DNA of 64,000 bases from Pedobacter sp. Leaf194 (lineage in GTDB: Bacteria > Bacteroidota > Bacteroidia > Sphingobacteriales > Sphingobacteriaceae). Within the stretch, counting starts at the first letter, position 1. Every line of letters begins with the position of its first letter. Below the pieces are notes generated by a model that saw only the letters and a program-made list of their open reading frames with translations, did not search any database and had not been told where the DNA came from. The DNA is taken from assembly GCF_001423945.1 (NCBI RefSeq), contig NZ_LMPU01000001.1, positions 394,373 to 458,372 on the forward strand, written 5' to 3'. This document shows positions 54,391 to 61,790 of the stretch, piece by piece. The position numbers and the translations under genes were made by a program.

Positions 54391-55164
54391 ATGAACTCTT
54401 TACCTTTTGCGTACTTAATACCCATATTCCTCCTCGCTTTATATTTTATTCTCCGGAAAAAAAAGCCTGCTGTAGAACCCTTGACTGAAACAGATAGACA
54501 AATCTTAAACGATTATGTTGGTTATTATCACCATTTGGATTCTACCGATAAGTTGAGGTTTGAACAAAAAATTGCCGAATTTTTTAGCACGGTTAAAATT
54601 GAAGGTGTTGGTGTAGAAATGACAACGCTCGATGAGTTATTAATTGCTTCCAGTGCCGTAATTCCCATCTTTGGTTTTACCGATTGGCAATATAAAAATC
54701 TTACAAGCGTTTTGCTTTATCCTGATACTTTCAACAAAGATTTTGAGTTTGAGGGCGGCGAAAGAAACATTATGGGCATGGTTGGAAGTGGTTATATGAA
54801 CGGACAAATGATTTTGTCACGCTCTGCTTTAAGGCATGGTTTTTCGAAAAGTGCGGGCAAAGAAAACACTGCAATTCACGAATTTGTACATCTTTTAGAT
54901 AAATCTGACGGTGCAACGGATGGCATTCCTGAAAACCTGATAGGACACGAATATACCTTACCATGGGTGAAAATGATGCATGAAGAAATGGAACGTATCG
55001 GGGACAATAAATCAGATATAAATCCATATGCCATTACAAATCAGGCAGAGTTTTTTGCAGTCGTGTCTGAGTATTTCTTCGAAAAGCCTGAACTTTTAAA
55101 AGAAAAACACCCTGATTTGTACCATCAGCTCAGCCGGATTTTTGCCCAACAGCCGGCTGGATAG
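54391..55164 (+). CDS. Zinc-dependent peptidase, MtfA (M90) family
   Basis: A 257-residue MtfA-type peptidase with an N-terminal membrane helix (about 6-22). Zinc motif H163-E-F-V-H167 in AIHEFVHLLDKSDG, and the family block AITNQAEFFAVVSEYFFEKP provides the downstream Glu ligand. MtfA of E. coli binds the regulator Mlc and has aminopeptidase activity. In Bacteroidota the partner is not known. 13 bases after the oxidoreductase gene, probably one operon. Usual length for the family. Confidence 0.9.
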   Translation: MNSLPFAYLIPIFLLALYFILRKKKPAVEPLTETDRQILNDYVGYYHHLDSTDKLRFEQKIAEFFSTVKIEGVGVEMTTLDELLIASSAVIPIFGFTDWQYKNLTSVLLYPDTFNKDFEFEGGERNIMGMVGSGYMNGQMILSRSALRHGFSKSAGKENTAIHEFVHLLDKSDGATDGIPENLIGHEYTLPWVKMMHEEMERIGDNKSDINPYAITNQAEFFAVVSEYFFEKPELLKEKHPDLYHQLSRIFAQQPAG

Positions 55165-55182
55165 TAAAATAAATTATTAATA

Positions 55183-56082
55183 ATGAAACAGTTTAAAAAG
55201 CTTATTTTTTTCGTAATCCTAATTTCGTCTTTTAACGCTTTTGCACAAAAAGCGTATCTGCTAAAACAAGATTATCCGCCAGGAAAAAAGTACAGCTATA
55301 CAATAAGTTCTGATCAGATAATTAATCAAAAAGTTGATGGTAAGGAACTTAGCTACATCCAAAACGTGGGTACGGATTACATTTTTGATATAGCTGCTTT
55401 AAAAGGGGTCGACAAAAATATTAAAGTAACCTATAGGCGCCTAACAATAAAATCAGTTGGCATGGGTAACGAACTTATTCTCGATTCGGACAAAGATGAA
55501 GTTGGAAAAATGAATCCGTTTTCCGGTCTTAGAAATGCGAGTTTTAGCATGGTTCTGGCACCTAACGGTGCCATCAAATCTGTTTCCGGAACCGATAAAA
55601 TGGTTGATAGCATTGCCTCAAAAATGACAAAAGATACCACACAATTGAAGCAAATAAAACTTTCGTTAGAAAAGCAGTTTAATGCAGAGGTGATTAGACA
55701 GACCATGGAATCATCATTCAGAATGTTTGCTGACAAGCCTGTTAAAATAGGCGAAAGCTGGATTGTAAACACAAAGGTGCAAATTACCATGCCCATTGAA
55801 ACGGCAACTACCTATACCTTAAAGGAGGTGAAAGACAATGTTGCTACTCTAAGCATTAAAGGAAATTTGGTTTCGAAAGGCGATTTTGACAGTATGGGTA
55901 GTAAAATGCAAACAGACTTAAAAGGCATGAATGTTGGCGATGCTCAGATAGACATAAGAACAGGCGTAATTTTAAGCAGTCATACCCGCATAGAATTGTA
56001 CGGTAAAATGAAAGCTGTAAATCAGGATATTGATTTCGATATGGAAGGCATTAACAAAATAACCGGCAAAGAAATCAATTAA
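55183..56082 (+). CDS. DUF6263 family exported protein
   Basis: A 299-residue exported protein with signal peptide (MKQFKKLIFFVILISSFNAF ending AQ), then a beta-rich DUF6263-type domain (KYSYTISSDQIINQKVDGK, SMVLAPNGAIKSVSG, KPVKIGESWIVNTKV and VATLSIKGNLVSKG). The protein is probably periplasmic or surface exposed. 18 bases after MtfA, so possibly in its operon. Function unknown. Confidence 0.75.
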   Translation: MKQFKKLIFFVILISSFNAFAQKAYLLKQDYPPGKKYSYTISSDQIINQKVDGKELSYIQNVGTDYIFDIAALKGVDKNIKVTYRRLTIKSVGMGNELILDSDKDEVGKMNPFSGLRNASFSMVLAPNGAIKSVSGTDKMVDSIASKMTKDTTQLKQIKLSLEKQFNAEVIRQTMESSFRMFADKPVKIGESWIVNTKVQITMPIETATTYTLKEVKDNVATLSIKGNLVSKGDFDSMGSKMQTDLKGMNVGDAQIDIRTGVILSSHTRIELYGKMKAVNQDIDFDMEGINKITGKEIN

Positions 56083-56086
56083 CTTC

Positions 56087-57067
56087 CTATAGGCTTCCTG
56101 TTAATGCAACCAAAAACTCGGTCATAATCTCGATGTGAGGAATGTGGCCACAAGCTTCGAATTCTACTATTTTAGCGCCAGGTATTTTTACTGCGGTATT
56201 TTTTCCTAAAAATTTGTACTGACCATGTATAACTTTTTGGTCGTCGCTTAGTAACGCTTTGCCAATGATGGTTCTGTCTTCTTTACCAATAAATAAAATG
56301 GTTGGTACCTTCAGCTTTGGAAAATCATCAACAACGGGTTCATTATAAATCATGTTGTATGTTAATGCCGCCACCTTAGCATACCTTGGGTATTCGGCGC
56401 TAAAAATAATGCCCGCACCAGCGTTTACCAGCATTTCATAATCAGGTTTCCAAACCGTAAAATAGCTTTTGTAGTATTGGCGAATACTTTCGGGTGTATT
56501 TTTCAATTCCCGTTGATACTGCTCTTCAACAGTAGAAACAGGAACAAAAGTTTTATAATCTTCAAGCCCGATTGGGTTTTCGAGCAAAAGTTTATCCATT
56601 CTTTCAGGAAACATTAGCGCAAACCGGGTAGCAAGCATTCCGCCCATGCTGTGGCCTAATATTGAGGTTTTTTGCACGCCAAGTGTATCCAGTAATTTTT
56701 TACTCCAGGTTGCAAGTTGTGTAAAACTGTAATTTATTATAGGTTTAGATGAGCGGCCAAAGCCAATTTGATCTGGAACGATAACCCGAAATCCGTTACT
56801 TGCCAAAGCCCTGATTACATGGCTCCAATAATAACCGCCAAAATTTTTACCATGGAAAAGCATAACACTTCTGCCATTTGCGGTGGTGGTTGGTGCTACA
56901 TCCATGTAAGCCATTCTAATATCCTGTCCCTCAACTGAAAGTGGCAAAAATTTAACAGGATACGGATATTTAATGTTTTCTAATGTTATGGAAAGGGTGT
57001 CAACCTTTTGCGCATAAGTATTCATTGTAAATAAGGAAATCGCAATCAGGAGAAAAAAATTTTTCAT
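56087..57067 (-). CDS. Exported alpha/beta hydrolase
   Basis: A 326-residue alpha/beta-fold hydrolase with a signal peptide from ATG 57067 (MKNFFLLIAISLFTMNTYAQ); ten more codons at the upstream ATG would spoil it. Nucleophile elbow G-H-S-M-G-G in SILGHSMGG, an oxyanion LFHGKNFGGYYW, an acidic residue in LFIGKEDRTI, and the catalytic His in ACGHIPHIEI. It is a generic epoxide-hydrolase/peroxidase-like member (COG0596). Convergent with the DUF6263 gene, 4 bases apart. Substrate unknown. Confidence 0.88.
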   Translation of the reverse strand: MKNFFLLIAISLFTMNTYAQKVDTLSITLENIKYPYPVKFLPLSVEGQDIRMAYMDVAPTTTANGRSVMLFHGKNFGGYYWSHVIRALASNGFRVIVPDQIGFGRSSKPIINYSFTQLATWSKKLLDTLGVQKTSILGHSMGGMLATRFALMFPERMDKLLLENPIGLEDYKTFVPVSTVEEQYQRELKNTPESIRQYYKSYFTVWKPDYEMLVNAGAGIIFSAEYPRYAKVAALTYNMIYNEPVVDDFPKLKVPTILFIGKEDRTIIGKALLSDDQKVIHGQYKFLGKNTAVKIPGAKIVEFEACGHIPHIEIMTEFLVALTGSL

Positions 57068-57432
57068 GTTTAAATGTTTGGTGGCAATACAATTCACTTT
57101 CAGCCTAAAATAGGAATAATTTCAAGCTTAATGGATAGCTTAAAAACCATGCCCGTTTTTAAACCGGCCAACGAAAACACGAAATAATTTTAGTTTTTGA
57201 GCATATTTTGGTTGATAGTGTTGTTGCCTGGTCTGCCCAACACTCGTTATGCTACTGGTTTTCAGCTAGCAACCGCATAACCCATCATTTCAATCATTTG
57301 ATATAATGCAGATTTCTACAAATAGAACGGAGCTGTGGCGAATTGCGCACCCCAGAAACTTCTGGTGACATTGAATATAAGTAAGCTTTATGCGCAATTT
57401 TGAAGGCATAAAGCTTACTGTTTTAAGCGTTT
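57068..57432. other. Intergenic region with a perfect 14-bp hairpin
   Basis: About 365 bases between two minus-strand genes. The notable element is a perfect inverted repeat of 14 bp (AGTAAGCTTTATGC at 57380-57393, GCATAAAGCTTACT at 57406-57419) with a 12-base loop, just after the GIN-like gene stop. On the minus strand it is followed by TTATATTC, so it may terminate the ABC operon. I see no gene in the rest. Confidence 0.55.
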
Positions 57433-58284
57433 CTATTTGTTAAACATTGTTTTCAAAATTGCCGCAGACATGTTAACGGTTGTTGAATCAGATAGACTTC
57501 CTGATGATTTATTTACGATAATATCTTCAACTTTCAAGTTTGATTTACCTGTAGTCTTGATATAGAGGTTCTCAATTTGAAATTTCTTAGAACTGTTGTT
57601 TTCCCCGGAGATGGCTATGTCAGAATTGCCATATGCATTTACTGTCAGCGATTTACAAGAAGTGCTTTCAGATTCGAAATTGGAATTTTTGAGGTTGAGA
57701 CTTATAACATCAACTTTAAGATTGTTATCGAAATTTAATCTACCAACCTTATTTAGCGTCGCAGTTAGCGTTTTCATTTTTGTTTCCGAACCAATGGAAA
57801 CATCATCTAGTTCGCCTGCATCTAACTGCAGCGAATCTACATTTGCGGTCAGCGATAATCCACGCCCTTTTGCCATACTTAGCGCTGTAAAGTTTGGAGA
57901 ATAAATGACTATCGACGAGTAATTGCCTTTGTTATTTCCGGTGTCTTTGATAGTAATTTGCAGCACGCCGTTCCCATCTGTCTCAAAGTTTATCAGGCTC
58001 TTATCGTTTTCGGAAATTTTTATCCCTGATTTTGAGTCTTTAATTAGTTGTATGTTTAAAAATAATCCTTTCGCGTCCGTCACCTGTATTCTGGTAAACG
58101 GTTTATTTATTTCTGAACTAACAAAGCCGGCTGTTGGTGTAGCAAAGTGCTCAATTGTTTTGTTTTCTGCTACGGCAGATTTCTGGTCAGCATAATTTAA
58201 TTTTACCGTTATCGCGACCACAATAATCGGGATAATGATGAGCGCAACCGCCAATGCAATTAATATTTTGTTACTTGTTTTCAT
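57433..58284 (-). CDS. GIN-like (DUF2807-type) putative adhesin-head protein
   Basis: A 283-residue protein with a membrane anchor (about 7-28, ILIALAVALIIIPIIVVAI) and a beta-helical repeat region (about 70-275) with Asn/Ser/Asp-rich steps, like the head domain of DUF2807 auto-transporter-type proteins. The start is ATG 58284, four bases after the GntR stop; a longer frame to 58344 overlaps the regulator gene and is less likely. It is last in the GntR/ABC operon. In related operons such a protein accompanies an ABC exporter and a YtrA-type regulator. Function unknown, probably extracytoplasmic. Confidence 0.75.
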   Translation of the reverse strand: MKTSNKILIALAVALIIIPIIVVAITVKLNYADQKSAVAENKTIEHFATPTAGFVSSEINKPFTRIQVTDAKGLFLNIQLIKDSKSGIKISENDKSLINFETDGNGVLQITIKDTGNNKGNYSSIVIYSPNFTALSMAKGRGLSLTANVDSLQLDAGELDDVSIGSETKMKTLTATLNKVGRLNFDNNLKVDVISLNLKNSNFESESTSCKSLTVNAYGNSDIAISGENNSSKKFQIENLYIKTTGKSNLKVEDIIVNKSSGSLSDSTTVNMSAAILKTMFNK

Positions 58285-58288
58285 GTTT

Positions 58289-58663
58289 TTAAGCGTTAAA
58301 ATTTTCTTTAACAAATGATTCGTATTTGGTTTTGAGTTCGTCAAAACCGATATTTAGCAAGTAAATGTTTCTAAATACTACAGGCAATTCATCATCTATA
58401 AACTGCACTTTTCGGTAGCTTTTTACATTTTCAGTTGCGCTTTCATCAACAAAGAAACCAATGCCTCTTTTATTGTTTATGATGTTTTTGTTCTGTAAAA
58501 GTTCATATGTGCGCATCACGGTGTTTGGGTTTACTTCCATTTCTATGGCAAGCTCCCTAACTGAGGGCACTTTTTCATCGGCTTTCCACTTTCCCAGCAA
58601 AATGTGTTCGCAAACGTAATCTGCTATTTGAAGGTATATCGCCTTATTATCTCTAAATTCCAT
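58289..58663 (-). CDS. GntR family regulator (YtrA type)
   Basis: A 124-residue short GntR regulator with an N-terminal winged helix-turn-helix (EKVPSVRELAIEMEVNPNTVMRTYELLQ) and no large effector domain, which defines the YtrA subfamily. These proteins usually repress ABC-exporter operons in their own gene cluster. Here it is third in the operon, 17 bases after the permease gene and 4 before the GIN-like gene. The inverted repeat upstream of the first gene (60335-60358) is its likely operator. Wing residues KRGIGFFV fit. Confidence 0.92.
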   Translation of the reverse strand: MEFRDNKAIYLQIADYVCEHILLGKWKADEKVPSVRELAIEMEVNPNTVMRTYELLQNKNIINNKRGIGFFVDESATENVKSYRKVQFIDDELPVVFRNIYLLNIGFDELKTKYESFVKENFNA

Positions 58664-58680
58664 GTTTATAGCAATTAAAA

Positions 58681-59499
58681 TTAAACCTCTTTTTCTTTTA
58701 GACGGATATAGGTTATCGCCCAGAAAATTAATGTTAAGGCAGCTGTTATCAAGAATATCAGTAAAAATGCAAGTTGCTCATTGTTACGATGGCCACCATG
58801 GCTTACATTTACCATGTTTCTTGTTAAAAGATTTACTGATTTAAAAATGAGATAGCTTGCTGCACCTGTAAAAATCATAACTGAAATTGCTGTTTTTATA
58901 TAGTGAAACCGATTGAAATAGACTGACCCGAGAAGGAAGACGCTGGTGATTAAAAACGGAACTGAAATGAAATGCAGGAAATAATGCCTGTAATTTTCGT
59001 CACTAAAAATCTGAGCGCTTATACTTTCGACGGGCTTCATTGAGCTTTGTTTTGCGCCATCTACTTTAAATTCGGAAAGGTGGGCGTTTATGTATTTTAC
59101 AAAAGATAGATCTACCAGGTAATACAAGATTAAGTAAGTTGCTAAACTTAAAACTGCGGTGTAAAACACGCCGGCCAAAAATTTCTCAAAGGTCGATGCC
59201 GGCGTCATTAGCTCTAAAATTGCCCGCGGTTTTTGTCCGAGTAAAGCGTAATAACTGCTTGCAACCACGCTGATGAAGATAAAGCCCAGTATTAAGAACA
59301 AGCCATATCTGAAGCGCATATCAAGGTTACCATCACCATCATAGTTGTTAAGTTTTAATGGAGAAGGACTATTCCATGCGTAAAATCCGATTACGACGCC
59401 AAGAATTACCAGAAGGCTAATCAAATATATCTTTCCAAAATCCAGCCATTGTCTTTTAAGCAATAAGCCAAATCTGTTTATGTTAAATGTGTTGTTCAT
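58681..59499 (-). CDS. ABC-2-type membrane protein
   Basis: A 272-residue polytopic protein with about six transmembrane helices and soluble loops, starting MNNTFNINRFGLLLKRQWLDFGK, as ABC-2 permeases of YtrA-type operons do. The gene begins 3 bases after the ATPase gene stop. Together they form an exporter whose cargo is unknown; homologous systems respond to cell-wall-active agents. Sequence conservation is low, so the call rests on topology and position. Confidence 0.78.
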   Translation of the reverse strand: MNNTFNINRFGLLLKRQWLDFGKIYLISLLVILGVVIGFYAWNSPSPLKLNNYDGDGNLDMRFRYGLFLILGFIFISVVASSYYALLGQKPRAILELMTPASTFEKFLAGVFYTAVLSLATYLILYYLVDLSFVKYINAHLSEFKVDGAKQSSMKPVESISAQIFSDENYRHYFLHFISVPFLITSVFLLGSVYFNRFHYIKTAISVMIFTGAASYLIFKSVNLLTRNMVNVSHGGHRNNEQLAFLLIFLITAALTLIFWAITYIRLKEKEV

Positions 59500-59502
59500 G
59501 GC

Positions 59503-60330
59503 TTAGTTGAATAGGGGTTTAAATTTGGTTTTTTCTGCGAGTATTGCATTAAACAAAAGCTCCATATCGAGTTTGCTTTCCTCATTATGATAATTTGGCA
59601 TAACTGCATTGTAGCCAGATAAAGATGGTTCCGCATAAATGATGCTTTCATCAAGTTCCTTCACCTTTTTAAATGTCAATTTTTCTGTGATTTGTTCAAC
59701 TGATGCTTTTAATGCCACATCATTTTCATCAAGCATAATTACGGTATCTATCAGGTTGTCTAAATCTCTAACCTGGTGAGTTGAAATGATGATGCAACGT
59801 TCATCTGTTAATGCTGATGCCATGATTTTCCTAAACTGTGCTTTCGAAGGAATATCCAGGCCGTTTGTTGGCTCATCCATGATAACCAACTTTGCTTCTG
59901 TTGCAAGGCCGAAGGCTATTATAAACTTCTTCTTCTGGCCGTAACTCATGTTGATGAGTTTGTTGCTGGCCGGAATATCAAATTCCTTCAGTAACTCAGC
60001 AAAATAAGAATGGTTAAAGTTTTTGTAAAATGGGGCATTCGCTTTAATATAAGAATCAATTTTAACCGGCGGCAAATAAAATTCTTCCGGTATGAAGCAA
60101 ATTTGCTCCAGCAAGGCCGGTTGTCGCTTTGCAGGATTGAAGCCCATCACCTCTAAAGAGCCACCTTGCGCATAAACCAAACCAGCTAAATTCTTTAACA
60201 AACTCGATTTTCCGGCGCCATTTTTTCCAAGCAAACCATAAATATGGCCATTGCTTAACTGCATGCTCATATTTTTAAATAGTGGCTTATGCTTGCTGTA
60301 GCCAAAATCCAGATTACTTATTTTTATCAT
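59503..60330 (-). CDS. ABC transporter ATP-binding protein
   Basis: A 275-residue ABC ATPase with Walker A LLGKNGAGKSSLLKN (about 33-47), signature region INMSYGQKKKFIIAFGL (S-Y-G-Q variant), Walker B LVIMDEPTNGLDIP and switch His in IISTHQVRDL. ATG 60330 is chosen because MIKISNLDFGYSKHK is the normal family start. The 23 upstream residues in the same frame would cover the operator palindrome and are unlikely. It is first gene of the operon with permease, GntR and GIN-like genes. Confidence 0.93.
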   Translation of the reverse strand: MIKISNLDFGYSKHKPLFKNMSMQLSNGHIYGLLGKNGAGKSSLLKNLAGLVYAQGGSLEVMGFNPAKRQPALLEQICFIPEEFYLPPVKIDSYIKANAPFYKNFNHSYFAELLKEFDIPASNKLINMSYGQKKKFIIAFGLATEAKLVIMDEPTNGLDIPSKAQFRKIMASALTDERCIIISTHQVRDLDNLIDTVIMLDENDVALKASVEQITEKLTFKKVKELDESIIYAEPSLSGYNAVMPNYHNEESKLDMELLFNAILAEKTKFKPLFN

Positions 60331-60334
60331 CTCT

Positions 60335-60358
60335 ACTGTATTAGTTAAATAATACACT
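60335..60358. promoter_or_regulatory. Palindromic operator candidate for the YtrA-type regulator
   Basis: ACTGTATTA, six bases (GTTAAA), TAATACACT: arms are perfect over TGTATTA/TAATACA (60337-60343 and 60350-60356), and the outer bases nearly match. It lies 4 bases before the ATG of the ABC ATPase gene, where a repressor would block the operon. Its layout resembles operators reported for YtrA-type GntR regulators. Confidence 0.6.
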
Positions 60359-60604
60359 AAAGTATGTTCTATTTTTATAACTGCCAAATAATTTTGCATT
60401 TATTTTATTTGCGGGCAATTTTATAAGGCTTGTGTAAAATGTAGATTTTAATACGGATATGATAAAACATCCTTAATGTTGGAGTTGTATGTTTGTATGA
60501 TAACAGGCTTTTTTGGTTTCTGTTGAAGGTTTAGCAAACAATCAATTAAACTACAGAAAGGTTATCCAGTTTTTATCCATTAGGTTTATCTCTTACAAAA
60601 TATT

Positions 60605-61684
60605 ATGTCTCAATTATTCTCACCTTTAAAACTTAAGGACGTTACCTTAAAAAATAGAATTGTAATTTCTCCAATGTGTCAGTATTCTGCTGTTGATGGT
60701 TTTGCCAACGACTGGCATTTGGTTCACCTTGGGAGCAGAGCAGTTGGCGGTGCCGGTTTAATTATTCAGGAAGCCTCTGCCGTTGTGCCCGAAGGAAGAA
60801 TCACCCATGCCGATTTAGGCATCTGGAAGGATGAACATGTAGAAAAGCTAAAACAAATTGTTTCCTTCATTCATGGTAATGGCGCTATTGCAGGCATTCA
60901 ACTTGCACACGCAGGCAGAAAAGCAAGTTGTGATTTGCCCTGGAACGGTGGCGAACAGCTTACTGAAGGGGAAAATAGCTGGCTTCCAGTTGGTCCATCG
61001 GCTATTCCGTTTAAGGCTGGGCAGCAAAGCCCTCATGAGTTATCTATTAACGAAATTCAGGATATTGTTTTCGCATTTCGGGCTGCGGCAAAGAGAGCTT
61101 TGGATGCAGGTTACAAAGTAGTTGAAATACATGCTGCTCATGGCTATTTATTACATGAATTTTTTAGTCCGCTGAGCAATAAACGCACAGATGTTTACGG
61201 TGGCAGTTTCGAAAACCGCATTCGGCTAACCATTGATGTTGTTGAAGCTGTTCAATCTGTATGGCCAGACAACCTGCCCTTATTTGTGCGCATTTCTGCA
61301 ACAGACTGGACCGAAGGTGGATGAAACGAGAATGATTCTATTCAACTTGCGGCTGTACTGAAAGATAGGGGTGTAGATTTGATTGATGCTTCATCGGGCG
61401 GAAATGTTCCGGATGCTTTTATCCCTTCAGGTCCGAATTACCAAGTTCCGTTTGCTGAAAAAATCAGGAATGAAATTGGAATATACACGGGCGCCGTTGG
61501 CGTAATTGTAGAAGCGCACCAAGCCGAGGAAATTTTAGAACAAGGTAAAGCAGATCTAATTTTCATCGCCAGAGAATCGTTACGAGATGCTTATTTTCCA
61601 ACCCATGCAGCTCAGATTTTGGACGATGAAACGGAATGGCCAAATCAATACGTTAGAGCAAAACGAGAAACGTTTAAAAAATAA
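60605..61684 (+). pseudogene. Old Yellow Enzyme (YqjM-type NADH:flavin oxidoreductase) with in-frame TGA
   Basis: A FMN-dependent ene-reductase-like barrel. It starts MSQLFSPLKLKDVTLKNRI with the cofactor block VISPMCQYSA, QLAHAGRKAS, HAAHGYLLHEFFSPLSNKRTD and RISATDWTEGG. Codon 240 is TGA (61322-61324), then the frame continues as NENDSIQLAAVLKDRGVDLI, DASSGGNVPD and IFIARESLRD to a TAA at 61682-61684. Relatives have Trp at this position (E-G-G-W), so one TGG to TGA change is the simplest cause. Without the mutation the protein would have 359 residues, a normal length. As it stands, translation would stop after 239 residues and the enzyme would lose part of the FMN site. Confidence 0.88.
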
Positions 61685-61700
61685 AATTGTAATATACGAT

Positions 61701-61737
61701 AAACAGAAAATCCGGTCATTAGCCGGATTTTCTGTTT
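61701..61737. terminator. Bidirectional intrinsic terminator
   Basis: A perfect 15-bp stem (AAACAGAAAATCCGG / CCGGATTTTCTGTTT) with a 7-base loop between the converging OYE and receptor genes. Confidence 0.9.
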
Positions 61738-61790
61738 AAACTGATTTATAATTCTAACTGTCGGTTAATTCGCTCAATTTGCGCCTTGGC

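Noticed and set aside
61322..61324. TGA read as selenocysteine in the OYE gene
   Set aside because: The family has Trp at this site, no hairpin of SECIS type is evident just downstream, and Sec is not known in this enzyme.
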